Assembly (NCBI GenBank): GCA_937872385.1
Contig: CALMSO010000031.1
Location: 30,962 to 94,961, forward strand
Reading direction: 5' to 3'
Length of the DNA stretch: 64,000 nucleotides
Origin: an uncultured Saprospiraceae bacterium
GTDB lineage: Bacteria > Bacteroidota > Bacteroidia > Chitinophagales > Saprospiraceae
Shown: positions 9,602 through 19,485 of the stretch, piece after piece
Layout of the letters: each line of letters starts with the position of its first letter
Position numbering within the stretch: position 1 is the first letter of the stretch
Program-made: the position numbers and the translations under genes
The notes under the pieces: model-generated
What the model saw: only the letters and a program-made list of their open reading frames with translations
Databases searched by the model: none
What the model was told of the DNA's origin: nothing

Positions 9602-10432
9602 TTAGGCTATTGCCTGCTCTGTCTTTTTCTCTTGAATAGCTTTCAGATTAGCATTGCGCCGAATAGCTGCCTCGATAATCGAATGATCGGAAAGGATATC
9701 CGCTTTGCCCTTGCGCACAGCTACCGTATGTTCGTAATGGGCTGAAGGTTTTCCATCTTTGGCGTGGACTGTCCAGCCGTCCCGATCGGTGTGTACGTCT
9801 TTTGTACCCATATTAATCATTGGCTCTATCGCAATTACCAGCCCCTCTTTAAGTTTTATGCCCCGACCTCGCTGCCCGTAGTTAGGCACTTCGGGCGATT
9901 CGTGCAGCTCTCGCCCTACGCCATGCCCAACTAATTCGCGCACCACACCATACGAGTACTTTTTTTCAGCAAAATACTGAATAGCAAAACTAATATCGCC
10001 AAGACGATTGCCGGCTACTGCTTGCGCGATGCCCTTGTAGAGTGACTCATGCGTTACCCTTAACAACTGCATTACGTCTTCCTTTACATCCCCGATGGCA
10101 AAAGTGTAAGCGGCATCGCCAAAGTAACCGTTCATGTAAACACCACAATCAATTGATACGATATCTCCTTCCCGAAAAACCTGCTTTTCGGTAGGAATAC
10201 CATGCACTACCACATCATTTAAAGACACGCAGAGCGTGGCCGGAAAGCCCCGGTATCCTTTGAAACCAGGTACAGCTTTATGATCTTTGATTAGTTCTTC
10301 TGCTCGTTTGTCAATTGCTGCACCAGTAACTCCTGGAGCCAGCATTGAAGCTATTTCAGCGTGCGTTTTACACACCAACAAACAGCTTTCACGGATTAAT
10401 TCTATCTCTTCGTCAGTTTTGTAAAAAATCAT
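9602..10432 (-). CDS. map: Methionine aminopeptidase, type I
   Basis: 276 residues from the ATG at 10430-10432 ([20 protein letters not shown]). An upstream in-frame start exists (10498) but its extra 22 residues have no family counterpart. Removes the initiator Met from nascent proteins. Metal ligands are visible in [19 protein letters not shown] (two Asp), [13 protein letters not shown] (His), AIEPMINMG (Glu) and the C-terminal HYEHTVAV (Glu). The secY-map pair without adk is usual in Bacteroidota. Confidence 0.95.
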   Translation of the reverse strand: MIFYKTDEEIELIRESCLLVCKTHAEIASMLAPGVTGAAIDKRAEELIKDHKAVPGFKGYRGFPATLCVSLNDVVVHGIPTEKQVFREGDIVSIDCGVYMNGYFGDAAYTFAIGDVKEDVMQLLRVTHESLYKGIAQAVAGNRLGDISFAIQYFAEKKYSYGVVRELVGHGVGRELHESPEVPNYGQRGRGIKLKEGLVIAIEPMINMGTKDVHTDRDGWTVHAKDGKPSAHYEHTVAVRKGKADILSDHSIIEAAIRRNANLKAIQEKKTEQAIA

Positions 10433-10501
10433 ACTTAGAAAATATGTAAGATTTGGAAAATCGCTAATAACAACTGTACGAGTACGAATAAGGTTCAAAT
10501 C

Positions 10502-11872
10502 TTACATATTGGCTCCGATGCCCTGCATCCGACTGGGGCGCCCTTGTAACTTGCCTGATTTTACCAATCCATCATAACGGCGCATTAGTAAGTGGCTTTC
10601 AATTTGCTGCAAAGTGTCGAGCGCTACCCCTACCAAAATCAGCAAAGAAGTACCGCCAAAGAAAAGTGCAAATGCAGTATTGACACCAAAGGCTACCGCA
10701 AAAGCTGGCAAAATAGAGATAAGCCCAAGGAAAATAGACCCCGGTAGGGTGATACGAGTAGTCACTGCATCAATGAAATCGGCTGTTGGCTTACCAGGTT
10801 TTACACCGGGAATAAAAGCATTTTGGCGCTTTAGGTACTCGGCGTATTGTTGCGGATTGACCATCAAGGCAGTATAGATGTAAGTAAATATCACTACCAA
10901 AAGGAAGTAAATAATATTGTAAGGTACCGAAGTAAAATCATTGAGCGCTGCCAATATCGGATTGGCTACCACGCCACTGTCGCCCGTTACAAATTGGGCA
11001 GCCGTAGCTGGCAAAAACATCAGGGCTTGCGCAAAAATAATGGGCATTACCCCAGCCGCATTCACTTTCAGCGGGATGTAATCGCGGGCACCAGCCGCAG
11101 GCATAGCCGCAGCTCCGCGCCCAACCATACGCTTGGCGAATTGAATTGGAATTTTACGAACCCCTTGTACAATAATAACTGTTGCCATGACAATCAGGAA
11201 AAGAATGACCATTTCCAGTACAAAGAGCAGAATACCACTCTCTAAGCGCAGTAGAAACTCGGCTGCCAATGCCTGTGGCAAAGCCGCTATGATACCCACC
11301 ATGATGAGCAAAGAAACACCATTGCCGATACCTCGGTCGGTGATACGCTCACCCAGCCACATTGCAAAAATAGTACCCGTGGACAAGATGATAATATTAG
11401 CCAACCAGAAAATACCTCCTGGAATGGATGGATCAACTGCGCCAAGACTGCTGATATACGTCAAGTAACCACCGCCCTGCACCAAAGTGATTGCCACCGT
11501 GAGCAAGCGTGTGATTTGATTGATTTTCTTTCTGCCAGATTCGCCCTCTTTTTGCTGCAATCTCTGGAAATAAGGCACTGCAAAGCCCAACAATTGAATA
11601 ATGATGGAAGCAGTGATATAAGGCATGATCCCCAAAGCAAAAACAGCCGCGTTGTTGAAGGCGCCGCCGGTGAATACATTAATCAGCCCAAGGAGGTCAT
11701 TGGGCGTAGCCCTGCCCTGAGTGGCGCTTTCCAGCACCGAAGGAATAACACCGGGAAGCACAACATAGGAGCCGAAGCGGAATACCATCAGCATACCCAA
11801 AGTGAACAGGATGCGCGTACGCAACTCCTTGATCTTCCAAATGTTTTGAAGCGTTGTGATCAGTCTTTTCAT
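10502..11872 (-). CDS. secY: Preprotein translocase subunit SecY
   Basis: 456 residues with ten predicted membrane helices. The central pore subunit of the Sec translocon. Recognisable segments include FRFGSYVVLPGV, the plug region, GGAFNNAAVFALGIMPYITASIIIQLL (about 70-95) and the C-terminal HLLMRRYDGLVKSGKLQGR. It starts 5 nt after the rplO stop, so the two are probably translationally coupled. Confidence 0.97.
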   Translation of the reverse strand: MKRLITTLQNIWKIKELRTRILFTLGMLMVFRFGSYVVLPGVIPSVLESATQGRATPNDLLGLINVFTGGAFNNAAVFALGIMPYITASIIIQLLGFAVPYFQRLQQKEGESGRKKINQITRLLTVAITLVQGGGYLTYISSLGAVDPSIPGGIFWLANIIILSTGTIFAMWLGERITDRGIGNGVSLLIMVGIIAALPQALAAEFLLRLESGILLFVLEMVILFLIVMATVIIVQGVRKIPIQFAKRMVGRGAAAMPAAGARDYIPLKVNAAGVMPIIFAQALMFLPATAAQFVTGDSGVVANPILAALNDFTSVPYNIIYFLLVVIFTYIYTALMVNPQQYAEYLKRQNAFIPGVKPGKPTADFIDAVTTRITLPGSIFLGLISILPAFAVAFGVNTAFALFFGGTSLLILVGVALDTLQQIESHLLMRRYDGLVKSGKLQGRPSRMQGIGANM

Positions 11873-11877
11873 TGCAA

Positions 11878-12327
11878 CTATTTAACGATATTAACGCTAC
11901 CGCCAAGCTTTTCGATGGCTTGCTTAGCCGTGGCAGAGAATGCGTGCGCAGTCACGTTCAGCTTTGCTTTCAGTTCGCCGGCACCCAGTATCTTCACATT
12001 GTCATTCTTTCTTACGATGCCACTTGCTACTAATGCCGCAAGATCAACCGTTTCAAGCTCGAATTTTTCGGCAATATCCTGTAGCCTACCAAGATTAATG
12101 CCCACGTATTCTACCCGATTCGGGTTTTTAAAACCTACTTTGGGCACACGCATTTGCAAAGGCATCTGACCGCCTTCAAAATTGCGCTTGCGCTTGTCAC
12201 CAGAACGAGATTTGGCTCCTTTGTGGCCGCGCGTGGCGGTGCCGCCATGCCCCGAGCCCTGCCCTCTGGCGATGCGCTTCCTTTTTTTCGTGGCGCCTGC
12301 TGCAGGCTTTAAGCTATGCAATTCCAT
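11878..12327 (-). CDS. rplO: 50S ribosomal protein L15
   Basis: 149 residues. Late-assembly 23S rRNA binder. The glycine-rich basic N-terminus (ARGQGSGHGGTATRGHKGAKSRSG) and the MPLQMRVPKVGFKN segment are typical. Ends 5 nt before secY. Confidence 0.97.
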   Translation of the reverse strand: MELHSLKPAAGATKKRKRIARGQGSGHGGTATRGHKGAKSRSGDKRKRNFEGGQMPLQMRVPKVGFKNPNRVEYVGINLGRLQDIAEKFELETVDLAALVASGIVRKNDNVKILGAGELKAKLNVTAHAFSATAKQAIEKLGGSVNIVK

Positions 12328-12358
12328 TTATCTCTGCAATTTAATCGTTTTTCAATAA

Positions 12359-12538
12359 TTATGCCTCTTCTACTTTCACAAGGTGCTTCACTTTTTGCAC
12401 CATACCCAGTATTTGGGGAGTAGCTTCGTGTACAACAGACTGATGCATCTTGCTCAATCCCAGGGCTTTGATAGTATCTTTTTGCCGCTGCGGGCGGTCA
12501 ATGATGCTTTTTACCTGTGTGATTTTAATCTTGGACAT
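12359..12538 (-). CDS. rpmD: 50S ribosomal protein L30
   Basis: 59 residues: begins MSKIKITQVKSIIDRPQRQK, then DTIKALGLSKMHQ and ends VQKVKHLVKVEEA. ATG at 12536-12538 and TAA at 12359-12361. Fits the L30 fold and the conserved rpsE-rpmD-rplO position; 34 nt after rpsE and 31 nt before rplO. Confidence 0.95.
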   Translation of the reverse strand: MSKIKITQVKSIIDRPQRQKDTIKALGLSKMHQSVVHEATPQILGMVQKVKHLVKVEEA

Positions 12539-12572
12539 TACTTTCAGATTTATCTTGCTTTCTAAGCGGCGC

Positions 12573-13103
12573 TTACCCCTTGAAAAGCTTTTCCATAGAA
12601 ATATTCCGCTGCTTCGATACCATAATCGGATTTCTCAACTTCGACAAGGCGTCAATCGTGGCTTTTACTACGTTGTGCGGATTGGAAGATCCCTGCGACT
12701 TTGCCAGTACGTTGTGTACGCCTGCAATCTCTAATACGGCACGCATAGCACCCCCAGCGATTACGCCCGTACCGTCTGCGGCCGGCTTGATCAAAACCTT
12801 GCCTGCGCCATATTTCCCTTTTTGCTCATGCGGAATCGTTCCCTTATATAAAGGTACTTTGACTAAATTCTTCTTCGCATCATCCACCGCCTTGGCAATA
12901 GATTCCGACACGTCACGAGCTTTGCCCAACCCATGCCCTACCGTGCCATTGCCATCACCCACTACCACTATTGCTGCAAAGCTGAACGTCCGACCACCCT
13001 TGGTCACTTTTGCTACGCGATTGAGACTCACGAGCTTTTCCTTCAACTCCGTTTCTGCCGGCTTCACTTTTGCGCTACCTTGACCTTGATTATTTTTTGC
13101 CAT
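12573..13103 (-). CDS. rpsE: 30S ribosomal protein S5
   Basis: 176 residues. Body protein involved in decoding accuracy and mRNA unwinding. The N-terminal double-stranded-RNA-binding-like domain ([36 protein letters not shown]) and the C-terminal domain ([33 protein letters not shown]) are complete. 23 nt after rplR. Confidence 0.97.
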   Translation of the reverse strand: MAKNNQGQGSAKVKPAETELKEKLVSLNRVAKVTKGGRTFSFAAIVVVGDGNGTVGHGLGKARDVSESIAKAVDDAKKNLVKVPLYKGTIPHEQKGKYGAGKVLIKPAADGTGVIAGGAMRAVLEIAGVHNVLAKSQGSSNPHNVVKATIDALSKLRNPIMVSKQRNISMEKLFKG

Positions 13104-13126
13104 TATCGCAATCTGTTAAAATGATT

Positions 13127-13480
13127 TTAGAATTGAAGTCCTCCTTCCCGAGCACCATCTGCCAGTGCCTTCACACGACCATGATACAGATAACCGCCCC
13201 GGTCGAAGACAATTGTCTCAATGTTTTTGGACTTAGCCCGCTCCGCCAGTGCCTTGCCTACTTGCTTGGACTGTTCGGATTTGTTTACATTTCTGACAAT
13301 GTCCTCCTCTCTGGAAGAAGCCGAAGCCAATGTAATACCAGCTACATCATCTATTAACTGACCGTAGATGTATTTATTGCTTCTGTAAACCGTCAGGCGT
13401 GGCCTTTGTGCTGTACCTGTTATTTTTCTGCGAATGCGGTAGTGGATTTTTTTTCTTCTACCTGCTTTACTGAATTGCAT
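13127..13480 (-). CDS. rplR: 50S ribosomal protein L18
   Basis: 117 residues. Binds 5S rRNA together with L5 and L25. Contains [31 protein letters not shown] and the C-terminal [26 protein letters not shown]. 119 nt separate it from rplF. Confidence 0.97.
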   Translation of the reverse strand: MQFSKAGRRKKIHYRIRRKITGTAQRPRLTVYRSNKYIYGQLIDDVAGITLASASSREEDIVRNVNKSEQSKQVGKALAERAKSKNIETIVFDRGGYLYHGRVKALADGAREGGLQF

Positions 13481-13599
13481 CGTTTTTCGGTTTTAGTCTT
13501 AGTGTAGGACGCTCGGTCAAACCCAAGACGCTACGAAAGATATAGTTTTGTTTCCTGTTTTTCCGTACCCCAATAAAAATTCGGACGAGCCAACTGGCA

Positions 13600-14160
13600 T
13601 TATTTCTTACCGCCTGCCGTTTTACCAGCCTTGCGGCGAATAACCTCACCCACATACTTGACGCCCTTGCCTTTGTAAGGCTCTGGTTTTCTAAGCCCGC
13701 GTATTTTGGCTGCTACCTGTCCCAACAATTGTTTGTCAATACCTTCCAGCCGCACTAAAGGGTTCTTGCCCTTTTCCTGCTTGGTTTCCAGCTTGATTTC
13801 AGAAGGAATGTAGAACATAATCGGGTGCGAGTAGCCCAGCGTCAACTCCAACAACTGTCCAGTATTCGCAGCGCGATAACCAACACCTACTAACTCCAGT
13901 TCTTTGACAAAACCTTCCGTAACGCCGTGCACCATGTTGAAAATAAGTGAGCGATACAGTCCGTGCAAAGAACGATGCCGATTCTGGTTGGTTGGGCGTG
14001 CCAAAGTAAGCTCACCGTCTTCAATCGTCAACTGGAGATCGGGATCTACTTGCTGCGATAAAGTACCTTTCGGGCCTTTCACCGTCACTAAATTGCCCTT
14101 GCTGATATCTATTTCTACGCCTTTCGGAATGCTAATCGGCGCTTTTCCTATTCGAGACAT
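13600..14160 (-). CDS. rplF: 50S ribosomal protein L6
   Basis: 186 residues with the duplicated L6 fold. Sits near the sarcin-ricin loop. MSRIGKAPISIPKGVEIDI at the start, and the signature RKPEPYKGKGVKYVGEVIRRK near the C-terminus. 28 nt after rpsH. Confidence 0.97.
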   Translation of the reverse strand: MSRIGKAPISIPKGVEIDISKGNLVTVKGPKGTLSQQVDPDLQLTIEDGELTLARPTNQNRHRSLHGLYRSLIFNMVHGVTEGFVKELELVGVGYRAANTGQLLELTLGYSHPIMFYIPSEIKLETKQEKGKNPLVRLEGIDKQLLGQVAAKIRGLRKPEPYKGKGVKYVGEVIRRKAGKTAGGKK

Positions 14161-14188
14161 GTTCTATCTATTTAAATAGCCTTACAAA

Positions 14189-14599
14189 TTAATAAACATA
14201 GCAAAGTACCTCGCCGCCTACGTTTGCTTCCCGCGCTTGCTTGTCGGTCATCAAACCTTTCGAGGTAGAAATAATAGCAATGCCTAGACCGTTGATTACA
14301 CGCGGCAGCTCACCCGACTTAGCAAATTTGCGCAACCCAGGCTTACTGATGCGTTCCAGACTGCGAATAATAGGCTTTCTCGTTGCTGGATCGTATTTCA
14401 GGGCAATTTTGATAACGCCTTGCTTGCCTTTGCCCGCTTCGTCATCAAAAATGTATTTGAAGATGTAACCTTGCTCGTACAGGATTTCCGTGATGCGCTT
14501 CTTCATGTTGGAAGCAGGAATTTCTACAATTCTATGACCGGCCATTTGCGCATTGCGAATGCGGGTCAAATAATCTGCTATGGGATCTGTAACTGCCAT
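14189..14599 (-). CDS. rpsH: 30S ribosomal protein S8
   Basis: 136 residues. Central-domain assembly protein; in other bacteria also a repressor of the spc operon. [22 protein letters not shown] at the start and [33 protein letters not shown] at the end are typical. Confidence 0.97.
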   Translation of the reverse strand: MAVTDPIADYLTRIRNAQMAGHRIVEIPASNMKKRITEILYEQGYIFKYIFDDEAGKGKQGVIKIALKYDPATRKPIIRSLERISKPGLRKFAKSGELPRVINGLGIAIISTSKGLMTDKQAREANVGGEVLCYVY

Positions 14600-14725
14600 T
14601 ATACAGTGATTGCACCGATCGGTTTTCCGATTGCTTTCGGAACCTGACCGATTGTTAAAAATTAGATGTATTTATAAAAAACAAGTTATCAGAGCATTAT
14701 GTAAAAACACAATGCTTGATTTATC

Positions 14726-14995
14726 TTACCAGCTTGATTTGGTCACGCCAGGAATTTTACCCTCCAGCGCCATATCGCGGAATTTCACCCGACAGATGCC
14801 GAAGTGACGCATATAACCTTTCGGACGACCGGTCAGTTTGCAACGATTGTGCAAACGAATCGGGTTGGCATTGCGCGGCAGTTTGTCTAATTCCTCCCAC
14901 TTACCTTCCGCCTTCAGTTGCTTGCGCAATTCGGCGTATTTGGCTACCATTTTTTCCCGCTTCTTTTCCCTTGCGATGATTGATTTCTTTGCCAT
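14726..14995 (-). CDS. rpsN: 30S ribosomal protein S14
   Basis: 89 residues, the longer zinc-independent form (isolated Cys residues but no CxxC pairs). Begins [20 protein letters not shown]; the conserved part is [20 protein letters not shown] and the tail [10 protein letters not shown]. The 126-nt gap to rpsH is one of the longer spacers in the block. Confidence 0.96.
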   Translation of the reverse strand: MAKKSIIAREKKREKMVAKYAELRKQLKAEGKWEELDKLPRNANPIRLHNRCKLTGRPKGYMRHFGICRVKFRDMALEGKIPGVTKSSW

Positions 14996-15072
14996 TTTTC
15001 TATCGTTGTGCCTATGCCTTTGTCCGCGAGACGTATTTTGAATCTGCGTACAACTGGCTAATTGATTATAAT

Positions 15073-15633
15073 TTAGCTACGTTGCTGATTTTTGAAAGGC
15101 AAACCTAACATTTTCAGCAGCGCCAATGCCTCTGCGTCGGTTTTTGCCGAGGTCACAAAAGTAATGTCCATACCGGTGATACGGCTTACCTTATCGAGGT
15201 CTATTTCGGTGAAAATAATGTGCTCGGTGACACCCATTGAATAATTTCCGCGCCCGTCGAAGCTCTTGTCGTTGATCCCGCGAAAGTCGCGCACCCGTGG
15301 CAAGGCTACCGACACAAGGCGATCCAGAAACTCGTACATCCGTTCGTTGCGCAGGGTTACGCGCACGCCAATGGGCATACCTTCACGCAGTTTAAAGTTT
15401 GACACCGACTGCTTCGCCTTAGTGGGCACCGCTTTTTGTCCAGCTATAAGCGACAACTCAGCTTGGGCATTATCCACTAATTTTTTATCCTGCGTAGCTC
15501 CGCCTACCCCCTGATTGATGCAGATTTTTTCCAACTTGGGCACCTCCATGATTGAGCTATACTGAAACTGCTCCATCAGTGCCGGCACCACTTCATTCAG
15601 ATATTTTTCCCTGAGTCTTGGTATGTACTTCAT
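15073..15633 (-). CDS. rplE: 50S ribosomal protein L5
   Basis: 186 residues. Binds 5S rRNA and the P-site tRNA. Contains [48 protein letters not shown] and the [21 protein letters not shown] segment. Its ATG shares one base with the rplX stop (a TAATG junction), which implies translational coupling. Confidence 0.97.
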   Translation of the reverse strand: MKYIPRLREKYLNEVVPALMEQFQYSSIMEVPKLEKICINQGVGGATQDKKLVDNAQAELSLIAGQKAVPTKAKQSVSNFKLREGMPIGVRVTLRNERMYEFLDRLVSVALPRVRDFRGINDKSFDGRGNYSMGVTEHIIFTEIDLDKVSRITGMDITFVTSAKTDAEALALLKMLGLPFKNQQRS

Positions 15634-15998
15634 TACTGAATAATTTCGCCTGATTTTTTAGAATAACGTACCAGTTTGCCATCTACCTCTTTCCGTCCTA
15701 CGCGAGTCGGCTCGCCCGTTTTGGGGTCCACCAGCATCAAATTGGAAATATGAATAGGCATCGCCTTCTCCACGATGCTACCAGTCGGATTAGTTTGCGT
15801 CGGCTTCTGGTGCTTTTTTGCAATGTTTACTTGATCTACCACAGCACGGTTTTCGTGTGGCAGCACCTCTAATACTTCGCGCACCCGCTCCTTGTCCTTG
15901 TAGGCACCAGCAATGACCACTACCCGGTCGCCCTTTTTGATTTTCAACTTGGGCAAAAACCGCTTTTGCGATGCCCCTTTTGTTTTCTTGATTGCCAT
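15633..15998 (-). CDS. rplX: 50S ribosomal protein L24
   Basis: 121 residues. One of the assembly initiators of the 50S subunit. The KOW motif ([25 protein letters not shown]) is at about 20-45 and the [16 protein letters not shown] segment follows. Overlaps rplE by one base. Confidence 0.96.
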   Translation of the reverse strand: MAIKKTKGASQKRFLPKLKIKKGDRVVVIAGAYKDKERVREVLEVLPHENRAVVDQVNIAKKHQKPTQTNPTGSIVEKAMPIHISNLMLVDPKTGEPTRVGRKEVDGKLVRYSKKSGEIIQ

Positions 15999-16061
15999 TT
16001 TTCTTGCTATTTGACAGCCAACTAAGCGAACCGCCGTAGTCAGCGTACATAATCATTATAA

Positions 16062-16427
16062 TTAGAGTACTTCTGGTGCCAACGATACGATACGCATGTA
16101 GTCCTTGTCGCGCAATTCTCTGGCCACTGGCCCGAAGATACGCGTGCCTCTCGGCTCGTCTTGGTTATTGAGCAATACCACGGCATTGTCATCGAAACGG
16201 ATGTACGAACCGTCCTTGCGGCGAATTTCTTTGCGCGTACGCACCACTACTGCTCTCGACACTGAGCCTTTTTTGATACCTCCTGGCGTGGCCTCTTTCA
16301 CCGTCACCACGATCTTGTCGCCCACCGAGGCATATCTGCGCTTGGAACCTCCCAGTACGCGAATGCACAATACTTCTTTGGCACCGCTATTATCTGCTAC
16401 TTTCAATCTGGATTCTTGCTGAATCAT
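16062..16427 (-). CDS. rplN: 50S ribosomal protein L14
   Basis: 121 residues, beginning [20 protein letters not shown] and containing [21 protein letters not shown] and [29 protein letters not shown]. Interface protein of the 50S subunit. A 162-nt spacer to rpsQ holds a 6-bp hairpin (16493-16510). Confidence 0.97.
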   Translation of the reverse strand: MIQQESRLKVADNSGAKEVLCIRVLGGSKRRYASVGDKIVVTVKEATPGGIKKGSVSRAVVVRTRKEIRRKDGSYIRFDDNAVVLLNNQDEPRGTRIFGPVARELRDKDYMRIVSLAPEVL

Positions 16428-16492
16428 GGCTTTCTACAAATTTACTCCCTTGGGGTACACCGCCGGGAAATATGAAACTTGAAAGATAAAAT

Positions 16493-16510
16493 AACCGCCT
16501 TGAAGCGGTT
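16493..16510 (-). promoter_or_regulatory. Small hairpin between rpsQ and rplN
   Basis: AACCGC and GCGGTT form a 6-bp stem with a 6-nt loop, followed on the minus strand by ATTTTAT. It could be a weak attenuator or an RNA processing site within the longest spacer of the spc segment. Confidence 0.35.
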
Positions 16511-16589
16511 TTGTCTTTTACTAAGTTCGTTTGGGTAGATTAATCTGGCCTGTCGTTGTACCAATAAAGGATATCTACCTAACCTATTT

Positions 16590-16847
16590 TTACTTGGCCC
16601 TTTCGATAACTTCTACCAATCGCCAGCGCTTGTTTTTACTCAAGGGGCGAGTCTCCATAATACGAACCTTGTCGCCCACATTGCAGTCGTTATTTTCATC
16701 GTGCGCCATGAACTTCTTCGTCTTCTTGACGAACTTACCGTAAATAGGGTGCTTCAGCTTTCGCTCTACGGCTACAGAAATGGACTTGTCCATCTTATTG
16801 CTGACCACCACACCGGTTCTTTGCTTTCTGAGTTTTCTTTCCTCCAT
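16590..16847 (-). CDS. rpsQ: 30S ribosomal protein S17
   Basis: 85 residues from the ATG at 16845-16847 ([20 protein letters not shown]); an ATG six codons upstream is less likely because homologues start here. OB-fold 16S rRNA binder; KPIYGKF-like segment [19 protein letters not shown] and the C-terminal [22 protein letters not shown] are typical of Bacteroidota S17. Confidence 0.95.
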   Translation of the reverse strand: MEERKLRKQRTGVVVSNKMDKSISVAVERKLKHPIYGKFVKKTKKFMAHDENNDCNVGDKVRIMETRPLSKNKRWRLVEVIERAK

Positions 16848-16897
16848 TGTTATGCTGTTTTGCATCTTGCTTTCGCGCAGATTCCAAATCTTTATAA

Positions 16898-17158
16898 TTA
16901 CTTACGGCGGCGTCTTTCACGAATTTTAGTACGCCCATCAAGCTCTTCCTTGCTCATTGCACCTAATTGTCTGCGGCGTATTTCCGTTTTCAAGCGGGCA
17001 ATATCCCGACGTACTTCGCGGAGAATCAGCGGATTATCCAGCCCCTTGATGGCGTGGTCAAATTCGAGCTTTTGATATTGTACTTGGGTTTGCTCCAATT
17101 CACTGACCAAGTCTGTATCCGAGAATTCCTGCAATTCCAGGTATTTTTTAGATGCCAT
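16898..17158 (-). CDS. rpmC: 50S ribosomal protein L29
   Basis: 86 residues, longer than the usual 60-70. The conserved two-helix core ([44 protein letters not shown]) ends near residue 60 and is followed by a basic tail ending RERRRRK. Docking site for trigger factor and SRP near the exit tunnel. Confidence 0.94.
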   Translation of the reverse strand: MASKKYLELQEFSDTDLVSELEQTQVQYQKLEFDHAIKGLDNPLILREVRRDIARLKTEIRRRQLGAMSKEELDGRTKIRERRRRK

Positions 17159-17244
17159 TTCTATTTTTCTTTAAAACTTTGAATTTTTTGACCAAAAAAA
17201 TTACCTCGGAAAAACGGCGGTATTTTTTGTTTGGTTACAAATTT

Positions 17245-17664
17245 TTATTCGGCGTAATCAGGCCGTACTACTGTTTTCGTCAAAACCGGCAACTTTTGGG
17301 CTGCCAGTCGCAGTGCTTCTACAGCGGTAGCTTCGGGTACGCCATCAATTTCAAACATGATGCGACCCGGCTTCACTAAGGCTACATAGTGATCAAGCGA
17401 GCCTTTGCCCTTACCCATCCGCACTTCCTGCGGCTTGGCGGTGATGGGCTTGTCTGGGAAAATACGAATCCACACTTTGCCTTCCCTTTTCATGAAGCGC
17501 GTCATAGCGATACGTGCCGCTTCAATCTGGCGGTTGGTCACGCGCGCACTGGTCGTTGCCTTCAGCCCGAAGGTACCGAAAGCGATGGTGCTTCCTCTAT
17601 GAGCGATCCCCTTATTTCTACCCTTCTGCTGTTTGCGGTATTTAGTCCTTTTAGGCTGTAACAT
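17245..17664 (-). CDS. rplP: 50S ribosomal protein L16
   Basis: 139 residues. Organises the A-site tRNA region. Starts [19 protein letters not shown] and contains [25 protein letters not shown] with the arginine that is hydroxylated in some bacteria nearby. 97 nt after rpsC, with a possible internal -7 box in the spacer. Confidence 0.97.
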   Translation of the reverse strand: MLQPKRTKYRKQQKGRNKGIAHRGSTIAFGTFGLKATTSARVTNRQIEAARIAMTRFMKREGKVWIRIFPDKPITAKPQEVRMGKGKGSLDHYVALVKPGRIMFEIDGVPEATAVEALRLAAQKLPVLTKTVVRPDYAE

Positions 17665-17733
17665 TATTCCTGAATTTTACAGTTTGCAATTGCTTCCTTG
17701 CCATATTTTAGGGTGCTTTCCAAAAAAGCTTGG

Positions 17734-17741
17734 CAAAGGTA
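17734..17741 (-). promoter_or_regulatory. Possible internal -7 box between rpsC and rplP
   Basis: TACCTTTG on the minus strand matches TAnnTTTG and lies 70 nt before rplP. No spaced -33 element; may be chance. Confidence 0.25.
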
Positions 17742-17761
17742 CGGCAATTTTTTGAAATATG

Positions 17762-18589
17762 CTATCTTCTTTTCTGATTTCTTCCTCCACCTTCACCACG
17801 TCCGCCGCCACCGCCGCCACGTCTTCTATCTCCGCCGCCTTCGCCACGTCCGCCGCCGCGTCTTCTATCGCCACCCCCGCCTTCACCGCGTCCGCCGCCG
17901 CTACCACTGCCGCCGGTTTCCTTTCTGGCTACACCTACATTGGGCGACAAATCGCGCTTACCGAGTACCTCGCCTTTGCACAACCAAACCTTGATCCCGA
18001 TTTTGCCATAAACCGTCTGTGCCTCCTTCAGGGCATAGTCAATGTCTGCCCGAAAAGTATGCAGGGGTGTTCTGCCCTCCTTGTACTCCTCCGTGCGCGC
18101 CATATCCGAGCCAGCCAAGCGACCAGAAATACGTACTTTGATACCTTCGGCCCCAGCCCGCATCGTGGATTGGATAGACATTTTGATGGCACGGCGATAA
18201 TTGATACGCGCCTCCAACTGTTTAGCAATTGTTTCGGCAACAATATTGGCGTCGAGCTCCGGCTTGCGAATTTCAATGATGTTGATTTGCACATCCTTGT
18301 TCGTGAGTTTTTTCAACTCTTCCCGGACGCGATCCACCTCTTGCCCGCCCTTGCCGATGATGATACCCGGCCGGGAAGTATGAATCGTAATCGTGATACG
18401 CTTCAGCGTACGTTCAATCACAATTCTGGCGATGCCGCCTTTTTGAATACGCGCATTGAGATAGACACGAATGTTTTCGTCTTCTACCACTTTTTGAGCA
18501 TAATCACGAGATTTTCCGCCGAACCAGTTCGAGTCCCAGCCCCGGATAATGCCTAAACGATTGCCTATTGGATTTGTCTTTTGACCCAT
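17762..18589 (-). CDS. rpsC: 30S ribosomal protein S3 with Gly/Arg-rich C-terminal tail
   Basis: 275 residues; the conserved part ([22 protein letters not shown] domain with [14 protein letters not shown], and the C-terminal domain to [15 protein letters not shown]) ends near residue 215. The last 45 or so residues are an RG-rich tail made of repeated GGGRGEGGG and DRRRGGG blocks, encoded by an internally repeated GC-rich stretch at about 17770-17920. S3 forms the mRNA entry channel. The tail resembles RGG-type RNA-binding regions; its role is unknown. Confidence 0.96.
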   Translation of the reverse strand: MGQKTNPIGNRLGIIRGWDSNWFGGKSRDYAQKVVEDENIRVYLNARIQKGGIARIVIERTLKRITITIHTSRPGIIIGKGGQEVDRVREELKKLTNKDVQINIIEIRKPELDANIVAETIAKQLEARINYRRAIKMSIQSTMRAGAEGIKVRISGRLAGSDMARTEEYKEGRTPLHTFRADIDYALKEAQTVYGKIGIKVWLCKGEVLGKRDLSPNVGVARKETGGSGSGGGRGEGGGGDRRRGGGRGEGGGDRRRGGGGGGRGEGGGRNQKRR

Positions 18590-18677
18590 ATTAATGGTAT
18601 AAATTGTAATGTCAAAAATATTGTACTGTGGGCAGCTCTAATCGCCAGTTCTTTTAGCAACGACCGCCCGAATTTCA

Positions 18678-19097
18678 CTATTCCTCGGTTGCGCTTACTT
18701 CTTCTACTTCGGCAAAATCATCGTCCTCTATGATTTCTTCCGAAGGTAGCGGAATGGTATTTTCAACGATAACCGTTACGTGATTGCTACGCTTTCTGAT
18801 ACGATGCGCACGGCCATGCGGAGCAGGCCGAAAACGCTTGAGCATACCTGCTTCGTCGGAAAAAATGGTTTTCACTACCAAGTCGTAGTCGTCAGCACTT
18901 TCGGTGCCACCGGCTTTTTGTTCCCAGTTATTGATAGCTGATAACAATAATTTTTCCAACCAGACAGACGCTTCCTGTTTGCTGTAACGCAGGATATCTA
19001 ATGCATCCGCTGCTTTTTTACCGCGAACCAAATCAACGACCAATCGCATCTTGCGAGCCGACATTGGACAGTTTCTGAGTTTAGCTACTGCTTCCAT
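18678..19097 (-). CDS. rplV: 50S ribosomal protein L22 with acidic tail
   Basis: 139 residues; the core (MEAVAKLRNCPMSARKMRLV to RIRKRSNHVTVIVE) covers about 113 residues and is followed by an acidic tail (SEEIIEDDDFAEVEEVSATEE). L22 lines the exit tunnel; its beta-hairpin (RFRPAPHGRAHRIRKR) is intact. 85 nt after rpsS. Confidence 0.95.
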   Translation of the reverse strand: MEAVAKLRNCPMSARKMRLVVDLVRGKKAADALDILRYSKQEASVWLEKLLLSAINNWEQKAGGTESADDYDLVVKTIFSDEAGMLKRFRPAPHGRAHRIRKRSNHVTVIVENTIPLPSEEIIEDDDFAEVEEVSATEE

Positions 19098-19144
19098 TTA
19101 TCTTTCATTTGAAGCTACTGGTATTGCTCCCAATAGCTTGGAAA

Positions 19145-19155
19145 TTGATAATCAA
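19145..19155. repeat. Perfect TTGATAATCAA palindrome between rpsS and rplV
   Basis: An 11-bp palindrome identical to those at 55485 and 59387, lying in the 85-nt spacer upstream of rplV. Confidence 0.55.
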
Positions 19156-19182
19156 ACGATTGTGAAATAACACTTGTCCGGC

Positions 19183-19452
19183 TTACTTCTTCCGGTTGCC
19201 AGAGTGCCCTCTGAAATTGCGCGTTGGCGAAAACTCGCCCAACTTGTGTCCTACCATGTTTTCCGTTACAAACACCGGCACGAAAGTTTTGCCATTATGC
19301 ACTGCAATGGTCTCACCCACCATATCTGGAATAATCATCGAAGAGCGTGACCAAGTTTTGATGACACTTTTCTTGTTCGATTCCTTGGCTTTCTGCACTT
19401 TCGCCAACAATTTGTGGAATACGTACGGTCCTTTTTTGATTGATCTTGCCAT
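19183..19452 (-). CDS. rpsS: 30S ribosomal protein S19
   Basis: 89 residues. Head protein that pairs with S13. Starts [20 protein letters not shown]; signature [38 protein letters not shown] present across about 41-78. 33 nt after rplB. Confidence 0.97.
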   Translation of the reverse strand: MARSIKKGPYVFHKLLAKVQKAKESNKKSVIKTWSRSSMIIPDMVGETIAVHNGKTFVPVFVTENMVGHKLGEFSPTRNFRGHSGNRKK

Positions 19453-19485
19453 CGTTATATATGGTTTTGCAAGATTTTATAAATG

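Noticed and set aside
18521..18545. tRNA T-loop-like GTTCGAGTCCC
   Set aside because: It lies inside the rpsC coding sequence and has no matching acceptor or anticodon arms.
17759..18556. 265-codon plus-strand frame opposite rpsC
   Set aside because: Its Ser/Thr/Ala-rich start is the complement of the S3 Gly/Arg repeat; no signal of a real protein.
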